NCBI GenBank assembly: GCA_964628385.1
Contig: CAZVOD010000010.1
Coordinates: 23,058-87,057 of the forward strand
Length of the DNA stretch: 64,000 nucleotides
Source of the DNA: JANQPA01 sp964628385
GTDB lineage: Bacteria > Bacteroidota > Bacteroidia > Chitinophagales > Saprospiraceae
Direction: 5' to 3'
Shown piece by piece: positions 1 to 9,034 of this stretch. Each line of letters opens with the position of its first letter. Position 1 is the first letter of the stretch. The notes beneath the pieces were generated by a model that worked only from the letters and a program-made list of their open reading frames with translations, was not told the origin of the DNA and ran no database searches. The position numbers were made by a program, and so were the translations under genes.

Positions 1-1
1 G

Positions 2-634
2 ATGAGCGATATAGCTGCGCAATTAACGGTATTTCACAAGAAAGTTGAAAAGGTACATTTTACGGATGATGCTATATTGGATATACACGATAAATTTGCT
101 GACATCCTGTCTGTAAAAGAGGTGATCCATGATATTTGTGGCCCGGAGGCTGTTAATCTGCTCGATGAAATAACAGCTTTCTCTCATCAATTTATTAAAG
201 AAAATTTCCAGCGTTTTCGGCAAAGAGCAGATGATGGTTTTATGGTGGATGGCCACGGCGATCTTCACAGCGGTAATATATTCTTATCATCTCCGCCGGT
301 TATTTTTGACTGTATAGAATTTAATGAAGCTTTCCGACGCGTTGATGTCTTGAATGACATTGCTTTTTTGTGTATGGACCTGGAGTTTTTCAATCGAAAA
401 GACCTAAGTGACTTTTTTCTTGCCCAATACCTGAAGCATCATAAGGTTATCAGCAACTCAACTGATGAGGCGATTTTTGACTACTATAAAATGTACAGGG
501 CAAATGTACGCTTGAAAGTCAGTGCATTAAAGGTTAGACAACTTGAAAAGGAAAGTGAAGAATTCGCTTCCTTATTATCAAAAATCAATACTTATCTACA
601 ATTGTTAAATATGTACTTAAAAGTATTAGTATAA
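2..634 (+). CDS. Aminoglycoside phosphotransferase-like kinase, 5' partial
   Basis: This is the C-terminal part of a protein-kinase-fold small-molecule kinase. The catalytic loop HGDLHSGN lies near residue 85 and is followed by the metal-binding Asp segment IFDCIEFNEAFRRVDV, then IAFLCMDLEF, the pattern of the APH-like domain found alone or fused to a P-loop ATPase in many bacteria. The frame is open at the window edge and the first residues look like the middle of the fold, so the real start and the N-lobe lie outside the window. No ATPase domain follows the kinase part. The substrate cannot be read from the sequence. Confidence 0.82.
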   Translation: MSDIAAQLTVFHKKVEKVHFTDDAILDIHDKFADILSVKEVIHDICGPEAVNLLDEITAFSHQFIKENFQRFRQRADDGFMVDGHGDLHSGNIFLSSPPVIFDCIEFNEAFRRVDVLNDIAFLCMDLEFFNRKDLSDFFLAQYLKHHKVISNSTDEAIFDYYKMYRANVRLKVSALKVRQLEKESEEFASLLSKINTYLQLLNMYLKVLV

Positions 635-1064
635 TTAATATTTTTTATCTTTGTACCAAGATTTACAATTAGAACCATTTCTATGTTTACCCGGAAAAAG
701 AGCAGGTCAAAAATCTTTTGATCTACTACTTTTCTGGAGTAAATTTTTATATATTCCCAATCCAATACCGATTAACTGAATTTACCCGATTGCAGCTTTT
801 TATCAATCCTGTGGTAAATCAGGTTCCCTCAAGTAAAAGTAATAATCATATAGAGTTCAGGAGTAATACACACTCCTGTGCGATGATATAATTTCACGAG
901 TAATAGCAATTATTTTCCGTCCAAATCATGGGCACTATCCCGAATGCAAAAAAAAATCAGTGGCATCTAACGCCAAATTTAAGTGTGCGGATTACTCCGG
1001 TGCACTTCTACCCCGCTGCTGATCAACTCTTTTAGTTGTATCAGCAGCCTTATTCCTATACCTT
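635..1064. other. Intergenic region with two hairpins
   Basis: I see no gene here. A 7-bp inverted repeat (CAGGAGT / ACTCCTG) lies at 858-878, and a long hairpin at 1015-1048 sits just past the stop of the GCS-CBS gene. A TATCTTTG match to the Bacteroidota -7 element at 646-653 has no obvious gene downstream of it. Confidence 0.5.
1015..1048 (-). terminator. Hairpin downstream of the GCS-CBS gene
   Basis: GCTGCTGAT at 1015-1023 pairs with ATCAGCAGC at 1040-1048, with an inner AACT/AGTT pairing. The hairpin begins 17 bases past the stop of the minus-strand gene ending at 1065. There is no clear T-tract after it on the minus strand, so termination is an inference from stem strength and position. 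Confidence 0.55.
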
Positions 1065-2972
1065 TTACTGACTGAGTAAACGCTTAATATCTGTATCTGT
1101 GATCAACCCTACCAATTGTTTTTCGAAGACAATCAGCAGGCATCCTATTTCGTGCTTTTTCATCAGATCAATAACTTCATCAATACCTGTTCCCTCTTCT
1201 GCTGTTATTAGGTCTTTTACCATGATAGAGCTAGCGGATAATTCTGACCAATTGACTTCTTTCTGGCTTATAGCCTGCCAGTTTTTTTTGGTGATCAACC
1301 CCACTAACTCTCCTTTGGCATTTTCTACCGGAATATGCCTGATTTTTTTCCAACTCATTATGGCTTTCACCATCGCAAGGGGGTCGTTCTCTTCTACTGC
1401 AAAAAGGTCGGTAGTCATCCATTGACTTACTTTATCCTGGTTGGTATTAACCGGAATAGTGGTAGGGCAGGACAGGTTCGGCCATTCATGAACGGGAATA
1501 TTATCCTGCTGAATATCGAGAATATTCTGGGTCAACACCTGAGTCGCTACAGATGGGCTCCAACGTTCCAGTAATCGACTGTAATTATGAACTTGCCAGC
1601 TGGCTCCATTTACTTGCATAGAAGCTCTGGCCTGTATGATAGATAAGTACTTGTTAATTGCTTTGGGATCAATACCAAAGGCCTGCAAGCCGGATTCAGC
1701 CATTGGAATAAGCTCATTGGTAACCAGATCGGTAAGTTTTACTCTTTTTCCATGCCAGTTAAGGTGAGCGTGAAGCCCTGACTTAGCAGCTTCGTAGAAG
1801 TTAGAGCGGGCATCCCGAAAGGCAATGCGCTCAGTGATATTCGTATCTGTGAGGTTGCCGGCATTTTGTAGGCCCAGCCAAAAAGCAAAATTAGCCATTT
1901 CGTCGATAGCACTGGGGCCGGAAGGAAGATAACGGGCTTCTATCCTCAGGTGTGGGCAGCCATTATCCGAAATACCATAACAAGCGCGATTCCAGCCATA
2001 TACTGTGCCATTGTGAGTAAGCAGGGCTTTAAGCCTGGGCGTTCTGCCGGCTTCAATCGCTTCAAAAGCATTTTCCTCAATCTGTTTGGTGATCAATAAT
2101 GGGAATCTGGCCACCTGCTCCTTAAATATCTCAGCGGCAGAATCTCTTAACCAGCCATGCCCAAAAGAGACCCTTGGCTGACGGTGGCGTAAGGTATTGT
2201 GAGGAGTACGGGTATCAATACTCTGTTGGAAGAGCGCAATACGGGTTTCCATCCACAACTCTTTTTGTAGTAAAAACGGCGAATTGGCCACCATCCCCAT
2301 GATAGGAGCTGCCATCCACTGGGCCCAATTGTACTGATCAACAAATTTATAAGACGGGATTTGTAAATGAAGCTGGAAGCTAGTATTGCAAGCTTCAAAC
2401 AAAACAGAATCCAGCTTGGTCATCAACTCATCGGCTCCATTAAGGTGGATTTCAAAATCTCTACCCCTCATTTCTCGCAACCGCTCACTTAGGGCAATAT
2501 ACCTTGGCTCAGGTGTGATACTATCAAACCCCAAATGACTGGTATGAAAGGTTGGTAAAATACCGCCCAGAAATACACGAGCTCCTTTTTCAGCCGCCTT
2601 GCTTCTTATCAGCTCAAGCGATTCATCAAGCTGCTGCTCCATTTTAGAAAGACAGGAAGCTCCGACCGGATAGGGATCCAGGTTCACCTCCAGGTTGAAC
2701 TGTCCGATTTCTGTGGTGACGCGTTTATCATCAATATATTTTAACAACTCAGGGCCAATATTGACGGGTTGACCCTGCTGATCAGTGAGCGTGAGCTCCT
2801 GCTCCGCCCCAATTCTCTGAATGGCATTATCAAATCTGTGATCTGAAAGAAGGATGTCTAAGGCCTGAATATCATTAAGAAGCTGTTGCATGAAATTGCT
2901 CTGCTGTTCGGCCTTGCGAATGAAATTAACGGCTAAGTCTCCCATGATTGAAGGTTTATTTTGTGTTCGCAC
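1065..2972 (-). CDS. Glutamate-cysteine ligase family (GCS2-like) protein fused to a CBS pair
   Basis: Residues about 50-490 match the GCS2-type carboxylate-amine ligase fold, with acid-rich ATP/Mg motifs such as RIGAEQELTL, VTTEIGQFNLEVNLDP and HLRIEARYLPSGPS. Residues about 510-635 form two CBS motifs (WMTTDLFAVEEND and SSIMVKDLITAEEG), normally an adenine-nucleotide-sensing module. The enzyme class joins the gamma-carboxylate of glutamate to an amine. Cysteine is the usual acceptor, but the substrate is not proven here. A GshB-like ATP-grasp gene lies at 23845-24866, so glutathione or a related gamma-glutamyl thiol is plausible. The start at 2972 is used; Met10 is an alternative. Confidence 0.82.
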   Translation of the reverse strand: MRTQNKPSIMGDLAVNFIRKAEQQSNFMQQLLNDIQALDILLSDHRFDNAIQRIGAEQELTLTDQQGQPVNIGPELLKYIDDKRVTTEIGQFNLEVNLDPYPVGASCLSKMEQQLDESLELIRSKAAEKGARVFLGGILPTFHTSHLGFDSITPEPRYIALSERLREMRGRDFEIHLNGADELMTKLDSVLFEACNTSFQLHLQIPSYKFVDQYNWAQWMAAPIMGMVANSPFLLQKELWMETRIALFQQSIDTRTPHNTLRHRQPRVSFGHGWLRDSAAEIFKEQVARFPLLITKQIEENAFEAIEAGRTPRLKALLTHNGTVYGWNRACYGISDNGCPHLRIEARYLPSGPSAIDEMANFAFWLGLQNAGNLTDTNITERIAFRDARSNFYEAAKSGLHAHLNWHGKRVKLTDLVTNELIPMAESGLQAFGIDPKAINKYLSIIQARASMQVNGASWQVHNYSRLLERWSPSVATQVLTQNILDIQQDNIPVHEWPNLSCPTTIPVNTNQDKVSQWMTTDLFAVEENDPLAMVKAIMSWKKIRHIPVENAKGELVGLITKKNWQAISQKEVNWSELSASSIMVKDLITAEEGTGIDEVIDLMKKHEIGCLLIVFEKQLVGLITDTDIKRLLSQ

Positions 2973-3217
2973 TTATTTCAGTGCAAAAAGCTATAAAAAT
3001 TACCTATTTCGAATGACAAAACTCAGATAGCCAAATGAAATTAGTCAGTTCTGCTGGTCAGCCGTATATCTTTCTTCCAGATGCCGATTTTTTCTTTTTA
3101 TAGTTAATGCACAGGATATTACACTGGTGCAAAAAGTCATTGCCCAGCAAACCATAAACTTTAGGTTGGCCATGAGTTTGTGCTGATTGCCAGTGCTAAC
3201 GTATTTGGTAAATTTGA

Positions 3218-3478
3218 CCTCCGCTCGAAGATAAGCAAAAGAGTGATAAGTACAATAATAAGCTTACAAAATTAAGTGCCAGAAAATTACAGGTACTGGA
3301 TGGGCTCAGCTACAAATTGATAGCTGACAGGCTGAAAGTTTCTCCAACTACCGTTCCGGTTCATATTAGAAATATCTACAGGAAGATACAAATAAATAGT
3401 AAATCAGAAGTGATAACAATTTACTACAAAGGCCTATTTATTTGTCTTTTTTTAGGTGTTTTTGTAGATATTCTTTAA
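3218..3478 (+). pseudogene. LuxR/GerE-type HTH remnant
   Basis: The open frame at 3218-3478 has no ATG but encodes a recognisable LuxR-type helix-turn-helix at 3251-3430. It reads LSARKLQVL, then DGLSYKLIADRLKVSP, then HIRNIYRKIQINSKSEVI. Compared with the family pattern, about four residues are missing between the first helix (KLQVL) and GLSY. No receiver or other sensor domain is readable upstream, and the frame runs into the 3' end of the opposing potassium channel gene. I read it as the decayed C-terminus of a former response regulator or LuxR-type regulator. Confidence 0.7.
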
Positions 3479-4523
3479 AACTATTTAACTGCTGGTGGTC
3501 ACCCAGAATTATAAAACTACTGCCGGGCGTTAAGATAACCGAGGGAGCCGGGTTAACGACATACTTACCGCCTGAGCTTCTGTAGCCGATGATGTTGACA
3601 CCTGCTTCTTCCCGGATAGACATCTCCATGATAGATTTTCCTTTCCAGTTGCTGGGCAACTCATCGTAGGTCATTTCTTCAAAACTAATATCAGATTGGT
3701 ATTCCATGGTGAGCAATGAAAAGAACTCTACCGCGCCGGGTTTGCTGACCAGGGTGGCCATATAAAATCCGCCTAATTTCTCCGGCATCACCACGTGGTT
3801 AGCACCTGCCAAAAGGAGCTTCTTTTCTGATTTCTGTTCCTTGGCCCGACTGATGATATTGATTTTGGGGTTGAGCTGGCGAGCGGTTAGCACCGTAAAT
3901 ACATTATCAGTATCATTGGGCATGGCCGCAATAATGGATCTGGCTTTTTCAACGCCTGCCTCCAGAAGCGTTTCGTCGTGTGTGGCGTCATCTTGGATGT
4001 AAAGAATATCCTCTTCGCTTTTCTGTAGTTTTTCTATTTTTTCCTGATTCCAATCAATAACAACAAAAGGAATTTGGTGCATAGAAAAATGGTGAGCGAT
4101 TTCTCTACCATATTTCCCATATCCACAAATAATAATGTGATCTTTCAGATCTTCAATTCTTGATTTTACATTGTTTTCATGCATTTTCCTGAATATTTCT
4201 CCCTGAATAACATAATATGAAAAAACGGCTAATATATATGCAAAAACAGCGACGTTGACGATGATATATATAGAAGAAAATATCTTGCCCGGGCTCGAGG
4301 GTGGCTCTACTTCTGTGTAGCCTACCGTGGAGATAGTAATGACTGTCATGTAGAAGGCATCAATCATGCTGTATCTTTCAATAGCTTTGAAGCCAATTAT
4401 TCCCAGTAGGATATCGCCCATTAATAGTATTAGGGCAAACTGTACATTAAGAAAATTACTTGGAATTTTATGCAAAGGCAGGGCCTTTTTCCACTTCATG
4501 GCATAGTATTTTTCATAGGACAA
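3438..4523 (-). CDS. Two-TM potassium channel with RCK (TrkA-N/TrkA-C) domains
   Basis: The N-terminal 100 residues hold an outer helix (FALILLMGDILLGIIGF), a pore helix with selectivity filter TISTVGYTE, and an inner helix (YIIVNVAVFAYILAVFSYYV). This is the Ion_trans_2 layout. Then come a TrkA-N Rossmann domain with GYGKYG near residue 136 and a TrkA-C-like domain in the last 80 residues. Such proteins are ligand-gated inner-membrane potassium channels of MthK type. The filter ends in TE instead of the common GD. Met9 is an alternative start. The stop is embedded in the LuxR remnant on the other strand. Confidence 0.88.
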   Translation of the reverse strand: MSYEKYYAMKWKKALPLHKIPSNFLNVQFALILLMGDILLGIIGFKAIERYSMIDAFYMTVITISTVGYTEVEPPSSPGKIFSSIYIIVNVAVFAYILAVFSYYVIQGEIFRKMHENNVKSRIEDLKDHIIICGYGKYGREIAHHFSMHQIPFVVIDWNQEKIEKLQKSEEDILYIQDDATHDETLLEAGVEKARSIIAAMPNDTDNVFTVLTARQLNPKINIISRAKEQKSEKKLLLAGANHVVMPEKLGGFYMATLVSKPGAVEFFSLLTMEYQSDISFEEMTYDELPSNWKGKSIMEMSIREEAGVNIIGYRSSGGKYVVNPAPSVILTPGSSFIILGDHQQLNSFKEYLQKHLKKDK

Positions 4524-4666
4524 GTATTCTTTAATCTTGTTTAAATTTAGTTGTTCCTGGTTTATTATCAGAGTTGCAAACTGTCATTTTATAGAGAAAG
4601 GGTATATATTTTTTTTATTCAAATGACTTTTTAATTTACCTTTAAATTATATGAAATACAGTTTCC

Positions 4667-6322
4667 ATGTATATAGTTATAGAATACATAAAGCCTTTCC
4701 TTTTGTTTCTTTGTCTCATATGCCTGCTGCATCGTTCTCAGGCCCAAACCTTGAAGGGGCGCCTTTTACTTCAAAACGGACAAACCATATACGGCAAGGA
4801 AAAGCCACTAAGTGATGTAAAAGTTACGCTGAATGGGCGAATGTCTGTCACTAATGCTGGAGGTTTTTTTGAAATAGAAAAAAAACTACAGGAAGAGCTG
4901 ACTTTTGGGTTGCGTCTTGCTAATTATGAGTGGGTAAATGCCTTAGCAATTAATGGTGAAGCCGTTTGTAGAAAAGACAATGGACTATTGGTTTTTTATA
5001 TGGGAAATGCCCGAACGGTATTTAGCAGTTATGCCCGGATTTTTCAGGAGCTGAATAATGAATGGATAGAAACACAGGAAAAACTGCTTGCGGCGCAGGA
5101 AAATACACCCAAAGCTTCAGCTTTAGAAAAGCATTTTGGAATGGAGGCCGTTGGGGCTGTGGATGCGGTTGATCTACTTACTTTTTTTACTGAAGAGGCA
5201 GAGCCAACCCTGGAATATTGGGCAGAAAAATTAGCTCAGATTCACCTGGATGGGCAAACAGCAGCGGCGATAAAAGCTTATCAAAGTCTAAAATCCGGTA
5301 AAAAGAATACCCTTGAAAAATGGCTGGCCCAAACCAGTGAAGATTCTGATATCAAACAAGATTTAGAGTTGGCCTGGTTATTAGCTAATGCGGAGCTTGG
5401 AAAAGCGGTTCAGCTCAGTGAAAAATTGGTAGATCGATCACCAGACGATTTTATAAGAAAGCTAGAGCTAAGGCATTTGTATTGGTTGACGAGACAAGAG
5501 CGCAAATTATCCATGCTGGATGTTGAGCTTTTAAATGCTACTTGTACTGAATATCAGCGGTTTTTGTTACAGTCAACTTTTGCCAGGGCCCACCTGCAAG
5601 ACAAAGCTTATGCCGATGCCAAAAGTGCATTAGCTATCGCCTATAATTTGGGAAAAAAACTTCTGGAGAAGCAGGGCACAGACGAAGTTAAGGCCTTATT
5701 TGCCAATTTACTGCTGGATAAGGCGTTCCTGGAGCAATCGGATAGTGACAAAAAAACGGCAGAACAATACTATACGCAGGCAGTACAATTGTTGGCGGAA
5801 CTTGGGCAGCGTCATCCCTACCGCTATGAATCAGATTTGCTAAAAGCTAAATTATTGCTGGCTTCTTTTTATTTTCTTGAAATGGACAATGCAGCTCGTG
5901 CATTTCCTATTTTGAATGGAGCTCTGGTTATTGGACAGCGGCTGTCCAGGCAGTATCCTCAGTTGTACCTGGATGAAATTGCAGTTATTTATACCTGGCA
6001 AGGCGCATTTTACTCAGAATTGAGCCGGCCCGAACAGGCGCTGGAAGCCTACACGCTTGCTGCCCGATATTTGGAGCTATTGGCCACTCAGAATGGCCAA
6101 TACTGGAAAGATGCAGTCAATACTAATCTACTGATCAGTCAGATTTACTACGAAAAATTGAACAAACAACAAACGACAGAAGCTAAGGACAAAGGCTTGA
6201 GCTTTGTAGAGACAGCTACCCAACAGCTGGAAAAGTTGAAAATTTATGATAAAGAAGCCTGGATAGAAGCCAGCAACAACCTCAACTTTCTGCGAGATGC
6301 ATTCAGCTCCTGGAAGCCTTAA
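4667..6322 (+). CDS. Secreted tetratricopeptide-like protein, function unknown
   Basis: A hydrophobic signal peptide (residues about 9-25, ending SQAQ) is followed by a short segment resembling the carboxypeptidase regulatory-like beta-sandwich (PLSDVKVTLNG, SVTNAGGFFEIE). The rest is alpha-helical, and residues about 250-540 read as tetratricopeptide-like helical pairs (for example KTAEQYYTQAVQLLAELG and RPEQALEAYTLAARYLELL). It probably acts in the periplasm or at the cell surface as a scaffold. I do not recognise a named family. It is convergent with the dioxygenase-methyltransferase gene across a shared hairpin. Confidence 0.75.
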   Translation: MYIVIEYIKPFLLFLCLICLLHRSQAQTLKGRLLLQNGQTIYGKEKPLSDVKVTLNGRMSVTNAGGFFEIEKKLQEELTFGLRLANYEWVNALAINGEAVCRKDNGLLVFYMGNARTVFSSYARIFQELNNEWIETQEKLLAAQENTPKASALEKHFGMEAVGAVDAVDLLTFFTEEAEPTLEYWAEKLAQIHLDGQTAAAIKAYQSLKSGKKNTLEKWLAQTSEDSDIKQDLELAWLLANAELGKAVQLSEKLVDRSPDDFIRKLELRHLYWLTRQERKLSMLDVELLNATCTEYQRFLLQSTFARAHLQDKAYADAKSALAIAYNLGKKLLEKQGTDEVKALFANLLLDKAFLEQSDSDKKTAEQYYTQAVQLLAELGQRHPYRYESDLLKAKLLLASFYFLEMDNAARAFPILNGALVIGQRLSRQYPQLYLDEIAVIYTWQGAFYSELSRPEQALEAYTLAARYLELLATQNGQYWKDAVNTNLLISQIYYEKLNKQQTTEAKDKGLSFVETATQQLEKLKIYDKEAWIEASNNLNFLRDAFSSWKP

Positions 6323-6345
6323 TGCTATGGAGCTACCTAAAATAA

Positions 6346-6404
6346 AGCAGGAAGGAAGAAACGCTTTCTTTGCTAGAGCCGTTTCTTCCCGGAGCCCTCC
6401 TGCT
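6346..6404. terminator. Bidirectional terminator hairpin between convergent genes
   Basis: AGCAGG at 6346-6351 pairs with CCTGCT at 6399-6404, and inside it GGAAGAAACG pairs with CGTTTCTTCC. The hairpin lies between the TPR gene ending at 6322 and the minus-strand gene whose stop begins at 6404, so it can serve both. Confidence 0.65.
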
Positions 6405-8125
6405 TATTGAGCTGCTGCCTTTCTGGCAATAACGATATATCGAGTTGAAGGACAACTATCGGCCCATTCTGAAATTGGTTGTAAGCTCACGGCGTCAAAT
6501 AAGTCTACCTGGCCATCAAAAGCTTTTTCAAAATAATAACGGATTCGATTGATAGGAGGCAAAAAGCGCCTGTGTTTGCCCGCGTAAGAAATACGTAGTT
6601 TATCGGAAGCCTGGATATTGATAATTTCACTCTGTTGAAAAACACTTCCTCCTTCCTCTATTAATTCAGGTGTTCTTAGTGATATGGTTTGTTGATCTTC
6701 TGAAATAATCACATTAGGATACCAGCGGATATGGTCCGGAGTAATAAAATCTCCAAGAAAATAACCTCCCGGCTTAATGATAGCAGCAGTTTTGACTATA
6801 GCTTCCTCTAATTGTCGGTTATTGATGTAGTGAAACACATTGAGACCACTGTAGGCAACATCCCAAAGACGAACGGCCGGATCTAGAGTCAGCACATCAC
6901 CTACTTCAGCATGGATGCGTTGCTGGGCTTCTTCTATCATGGCAGCAGAAATATCTATACCATAAAGGTTCTCTTTCGGTATGGAGAGTTGCTTGATCAT
7001 ATATTCTTCTACCAGACCGGTCCCGCAACCTATTGAAAGCACACTTTTGTCGGAGAAATCCATATCGGTATGCACTTTGAAAAAGTGAAGATAATTTCCC
7101 ATAAAACCATTCAGGCATGGCTTACAAATTACTTCATCATAAAGGCTGGCATATTGATGGAATTGATCGCCAGCGTTCTCATCACTTAGTGTCTTGTCTT
7201 GTAATTTAGCGGCTTCTTTCAATTCCCAATTTAAAATACGCCAAAATACTGAGTTGTTTTGGTGTCCATTTTGATCCGTGCTTTCATCCAGCACTTCTAA
7301 TAGGCGGGTAATATTTTGAGGAGCCATGAAATCAGCGATGATGTCATTCAGATCTCTTTCGCTACTGATTTGGTGCTGTTCCATTTTCATTAGACGTCGA
7401 ATGAGCTCTACCATGTGTCGCAGACGCGTGGGATAATCTCCTTTGGGCCCTTCCTCCAGCTTTTTTATCCCGGAAGCGGGTAATGCAAAAAATACGCCTC
7501 CATCGACACGTTGGATGGTTCCGTTTTCCAGGTCAAAAACGCGAGCGTCACCGGTTACATTATCTATATCTTCAGGTTCACCATATACATGTAAGCTTAT
7601 AAAGGATTGGTCGCTGGTGGCGTTCCCCATTTGATGTACCAGGTTATGATGCACGCCAACTGCTTCTCTGGGGTTCATTTGCCATCTGGCCAGGGTGTGA
7701 ATAACTCCGTCTTCCACCCGGAATGTTGCATGCTCAGCGGGGCCAAAAGTCTGAACGGCGCCCCACTGTGTATGGCCGTGATCATGAATGGTGGAAAAAT
7801 CTCCGGGGCACCAGGACATAACCATGATTTCAAAATTATCTCCTTTATAAACAAGGTTTCGACCATAGCTGTCTTCAATGGGATGCTCAAAGTCCGCCCA
7901 GTTCATTATATCGTCCAATGTCACCTGGGCTTCCAATATGGCTTTACGCATTTCCGAAGGTTTCAAATGGCGGTTAGATTCCAGTTTTTCTGCAATGTAA
8001 GCTAATGATGAGGGTAATTCATTCTTGCTTTGTGCAGGGATAGGTCTGGTCATCTGGTTCATATAGTTCCGTGTTTGAATGTTAGTGGAAAAACGGTTAA
8101 TACTTTTCCAGGGATAAAAATCCAT
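6404..8125 (-). CDS. Cysteine dioxygenase-like cupin fused to a class I SAM methyltransferase
   Basis: Residues about 45-200 match cysteine dioxygenase. RNLV places the substrate-carboxylate Arg at 89. Metal ligands would be H114 and H116 (STIHDHGH) with H164 (LVHQMGN), and S177-L-H179-V-Y181 matches the Ser-His-Tyr triad of the family. Residues about 330-573 hold a class I methyltransferase with SAM motif I LSIGCGTG near 364-370, acidic YGIDIS, and KPGGYFLGDF. Cysteine dioxygenases are normally about 200 residues, so this is a real fusion through a helical linker. Dioxygenation of a thiol to a sulfinate is known for the family; the methyl acceptor is unknown. Starts at 8062 or 8053 are alternatives. 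Confidence 0.85.
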   Translation of the reverse strand: MDFYPWKSINRFSTNIQTRNYMNQMTRPIPAQSKNELPSSLAYIAEKLESNRHLKPSEMRKAILEAQVTLDDIMNWADFEHPIEDSYGRNLVYKGDNFEIMVMSWCPGDFSTIHDHGHTQWGAVQTFGPAEHATFRVEDGVIHTLARWQMNPREAVGVHHNLVHQMGNATSDQSFISLHVYGEPEDIDNVTGDARVFDLENGTIQRVDGGVFFALPASGIKKLEEGPKGDYPTRLRHMVELIRRLMKMEQHQISSERDLNDIIADFMAPQNITRLLEVLDESTDQNGHQNNSVFWRILNWELKEAAKLQDKTLSDENAGDQFHQYASLYDEVICKPCLNGFMGNYLHFFKVHTDMDFSDKSVLSIGCGTGLVEEYMIKQLSIPKENLYGIDISAAMIEEAQQRIHAEVGDVLTLDPAVRLWDVAYSGLNVFHYINNRQLEEAIVKTAAIIKPGGYFLGDFITPDHIRWYPNVIISEDQQTISLRTPELIEEGGSVFQQSEIINIQASDKLRISYAGKHRRFLPPINRIRYYFEKAFDGQVDLFDAVSLQPISEWADSCPSTRYIVIARKAAAQ

Positions 8126-8655
8126 AAACCGTATGATGATTTGGCAATGTATTAACCTACTTTGTTATGTTTTTATGAAAATCAATGTAAAAATATTAAA
8201 AAAAATCATGCCTACGGAGGGGGGGGCTGTAATATTTAATAGGAATTTCATCTTGTGATATACATCACTGTATATCCGGCCTAAGCTTTTCACTTTTGTA
8301 CCAGATTAAAAGTACAACTGCTAAATGGCTCGTTGTCTCGGTCGGGACATCTGCGATCTAAACAAAAGTTAAGAGTAGAAAGGTTGTATAGTTGATTAGG
8401 TAAAGCATTAGTGAATAGAGTTATAAAAAAAGCTAGGGAATATATCGCTTTTTTGTGTTCTGGTTATTGAGGCCTCTGGTTTGACATGTTAATAACGTAC
8501 CTGGATTTTGTCCTTTAGCCTGGAAATAACGATAAAGCAGGTACTCACTTTAGAGTTTTTTGTACCGTAGCACTGCTGTGCTACTAAAAATGGCTTTGTG
8601 AGCATCTATTTATTGCTGTCTGTTTTCAGATTAAAAAGCAAAATCCAAATACGCA
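8126..8655. promoter_or_regulatory. Divergent intergenic region with an operator-like palindrome
   Basis: The 530-bp gap between the dioxygenase-methyltransferase gene (minus) and thioredoxin (plus) holds no convincing gene. At 8257-8276 there is a perfect inverted repeat, GATATACA / TGTATATC around TCAC, of the size of a dimeric regulator site. A run of eight G lies at 8219-8226. A near-match to TAnnTTTG (CACTTTTG) lies just right of the palindrome. I recognise no riboswitch. Confidence 0.4.
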
Positions 8656-8686
8656 TTTGTCTTTCGGGGTATTTGGTATAACTTTA
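8656..8686 (+). promoter_or_regulatory. Bacteroidota-type promoter of thioredoxin
   Basis: TTTG at 8656-8659, a 19-base spacer, then TAACTTTA at 8679-8686 (one mismatch to TAnnTTTG). The predicted transcription start is about 15 bases before the chosen ATG at 8708. The promoter overlaps the longer TTG-initiated reading frame, which argues against that upstream start. Confidence 0.6.
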
Positions 8687-8707
8687 ACAGACTTAAAAAT
8701 AATGATT

Positions 8708-9013
8708 ATGAGTAATAAAATATCCTTCACCGAACTAATTAATGAAGAAAAGCCCGTATTAGTAGACTTTTCGGCCGAGTGGTGCGGGCCATGTAAAGCT
8801 ATGGCACCAATTTTACAGCAAGTAGCTTCTGAAGTTGGCGATCAGGCCAAGATTGTCAAGATTGACGTAGACAAAAATCAGGCATTGGCCGGGCAGTTAA
8901 ATATTCAGGGGGTTCCCACTTTTATCCTCTACAAAGAAGGAGAGATCAAGTGGCGTAAGTCTGGCATGCAGTCGGCTGCTCAACTGAAAAAAATCATAGA
9001 CGCTTACGCTTAA
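8708..9013 (+). CDS. trxA: Thioredoxin
   Basis: This is a 101-residue single-domain thioredoxin with the active site AEWCGPC near residues 24-30, the cis-proline loop GVPTF, and the usual C-terminal helix. It reduces disulfides in the cytoplasm. I chose ATG 8708 (MSNKISF) over ATG 8702 and over the TTG at 8657, because the promoter -7 box lies at 8679-8686. It is followed by a strong terminator and then by the YeeE/YedE pair. Co-location fits thiosulfate or sulfane-sulfur handling, but the terminator makes it a separate transcript. Confidence 0.95.
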   Translation: MSNKISFTELINEEKPVLVDFSAEWCGPCKAMAPILQQVASEVGDQAKIVKIDVDKNQALAGQLNIQGVPTFILYKEGEIKWRKSGMQSAAQLKKIIDAYA

Positions 9014-9034
9014 TCAATACTATAGCTGTCGAAT

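Noticed and set aside
8126..8655. Possible riboswitch in the thioredoxin/dioxygenase gap
   Set aside because: I found no conserved SAM, cobalamin or other riboswitch core, only a palindrome and AT-rich sequence.
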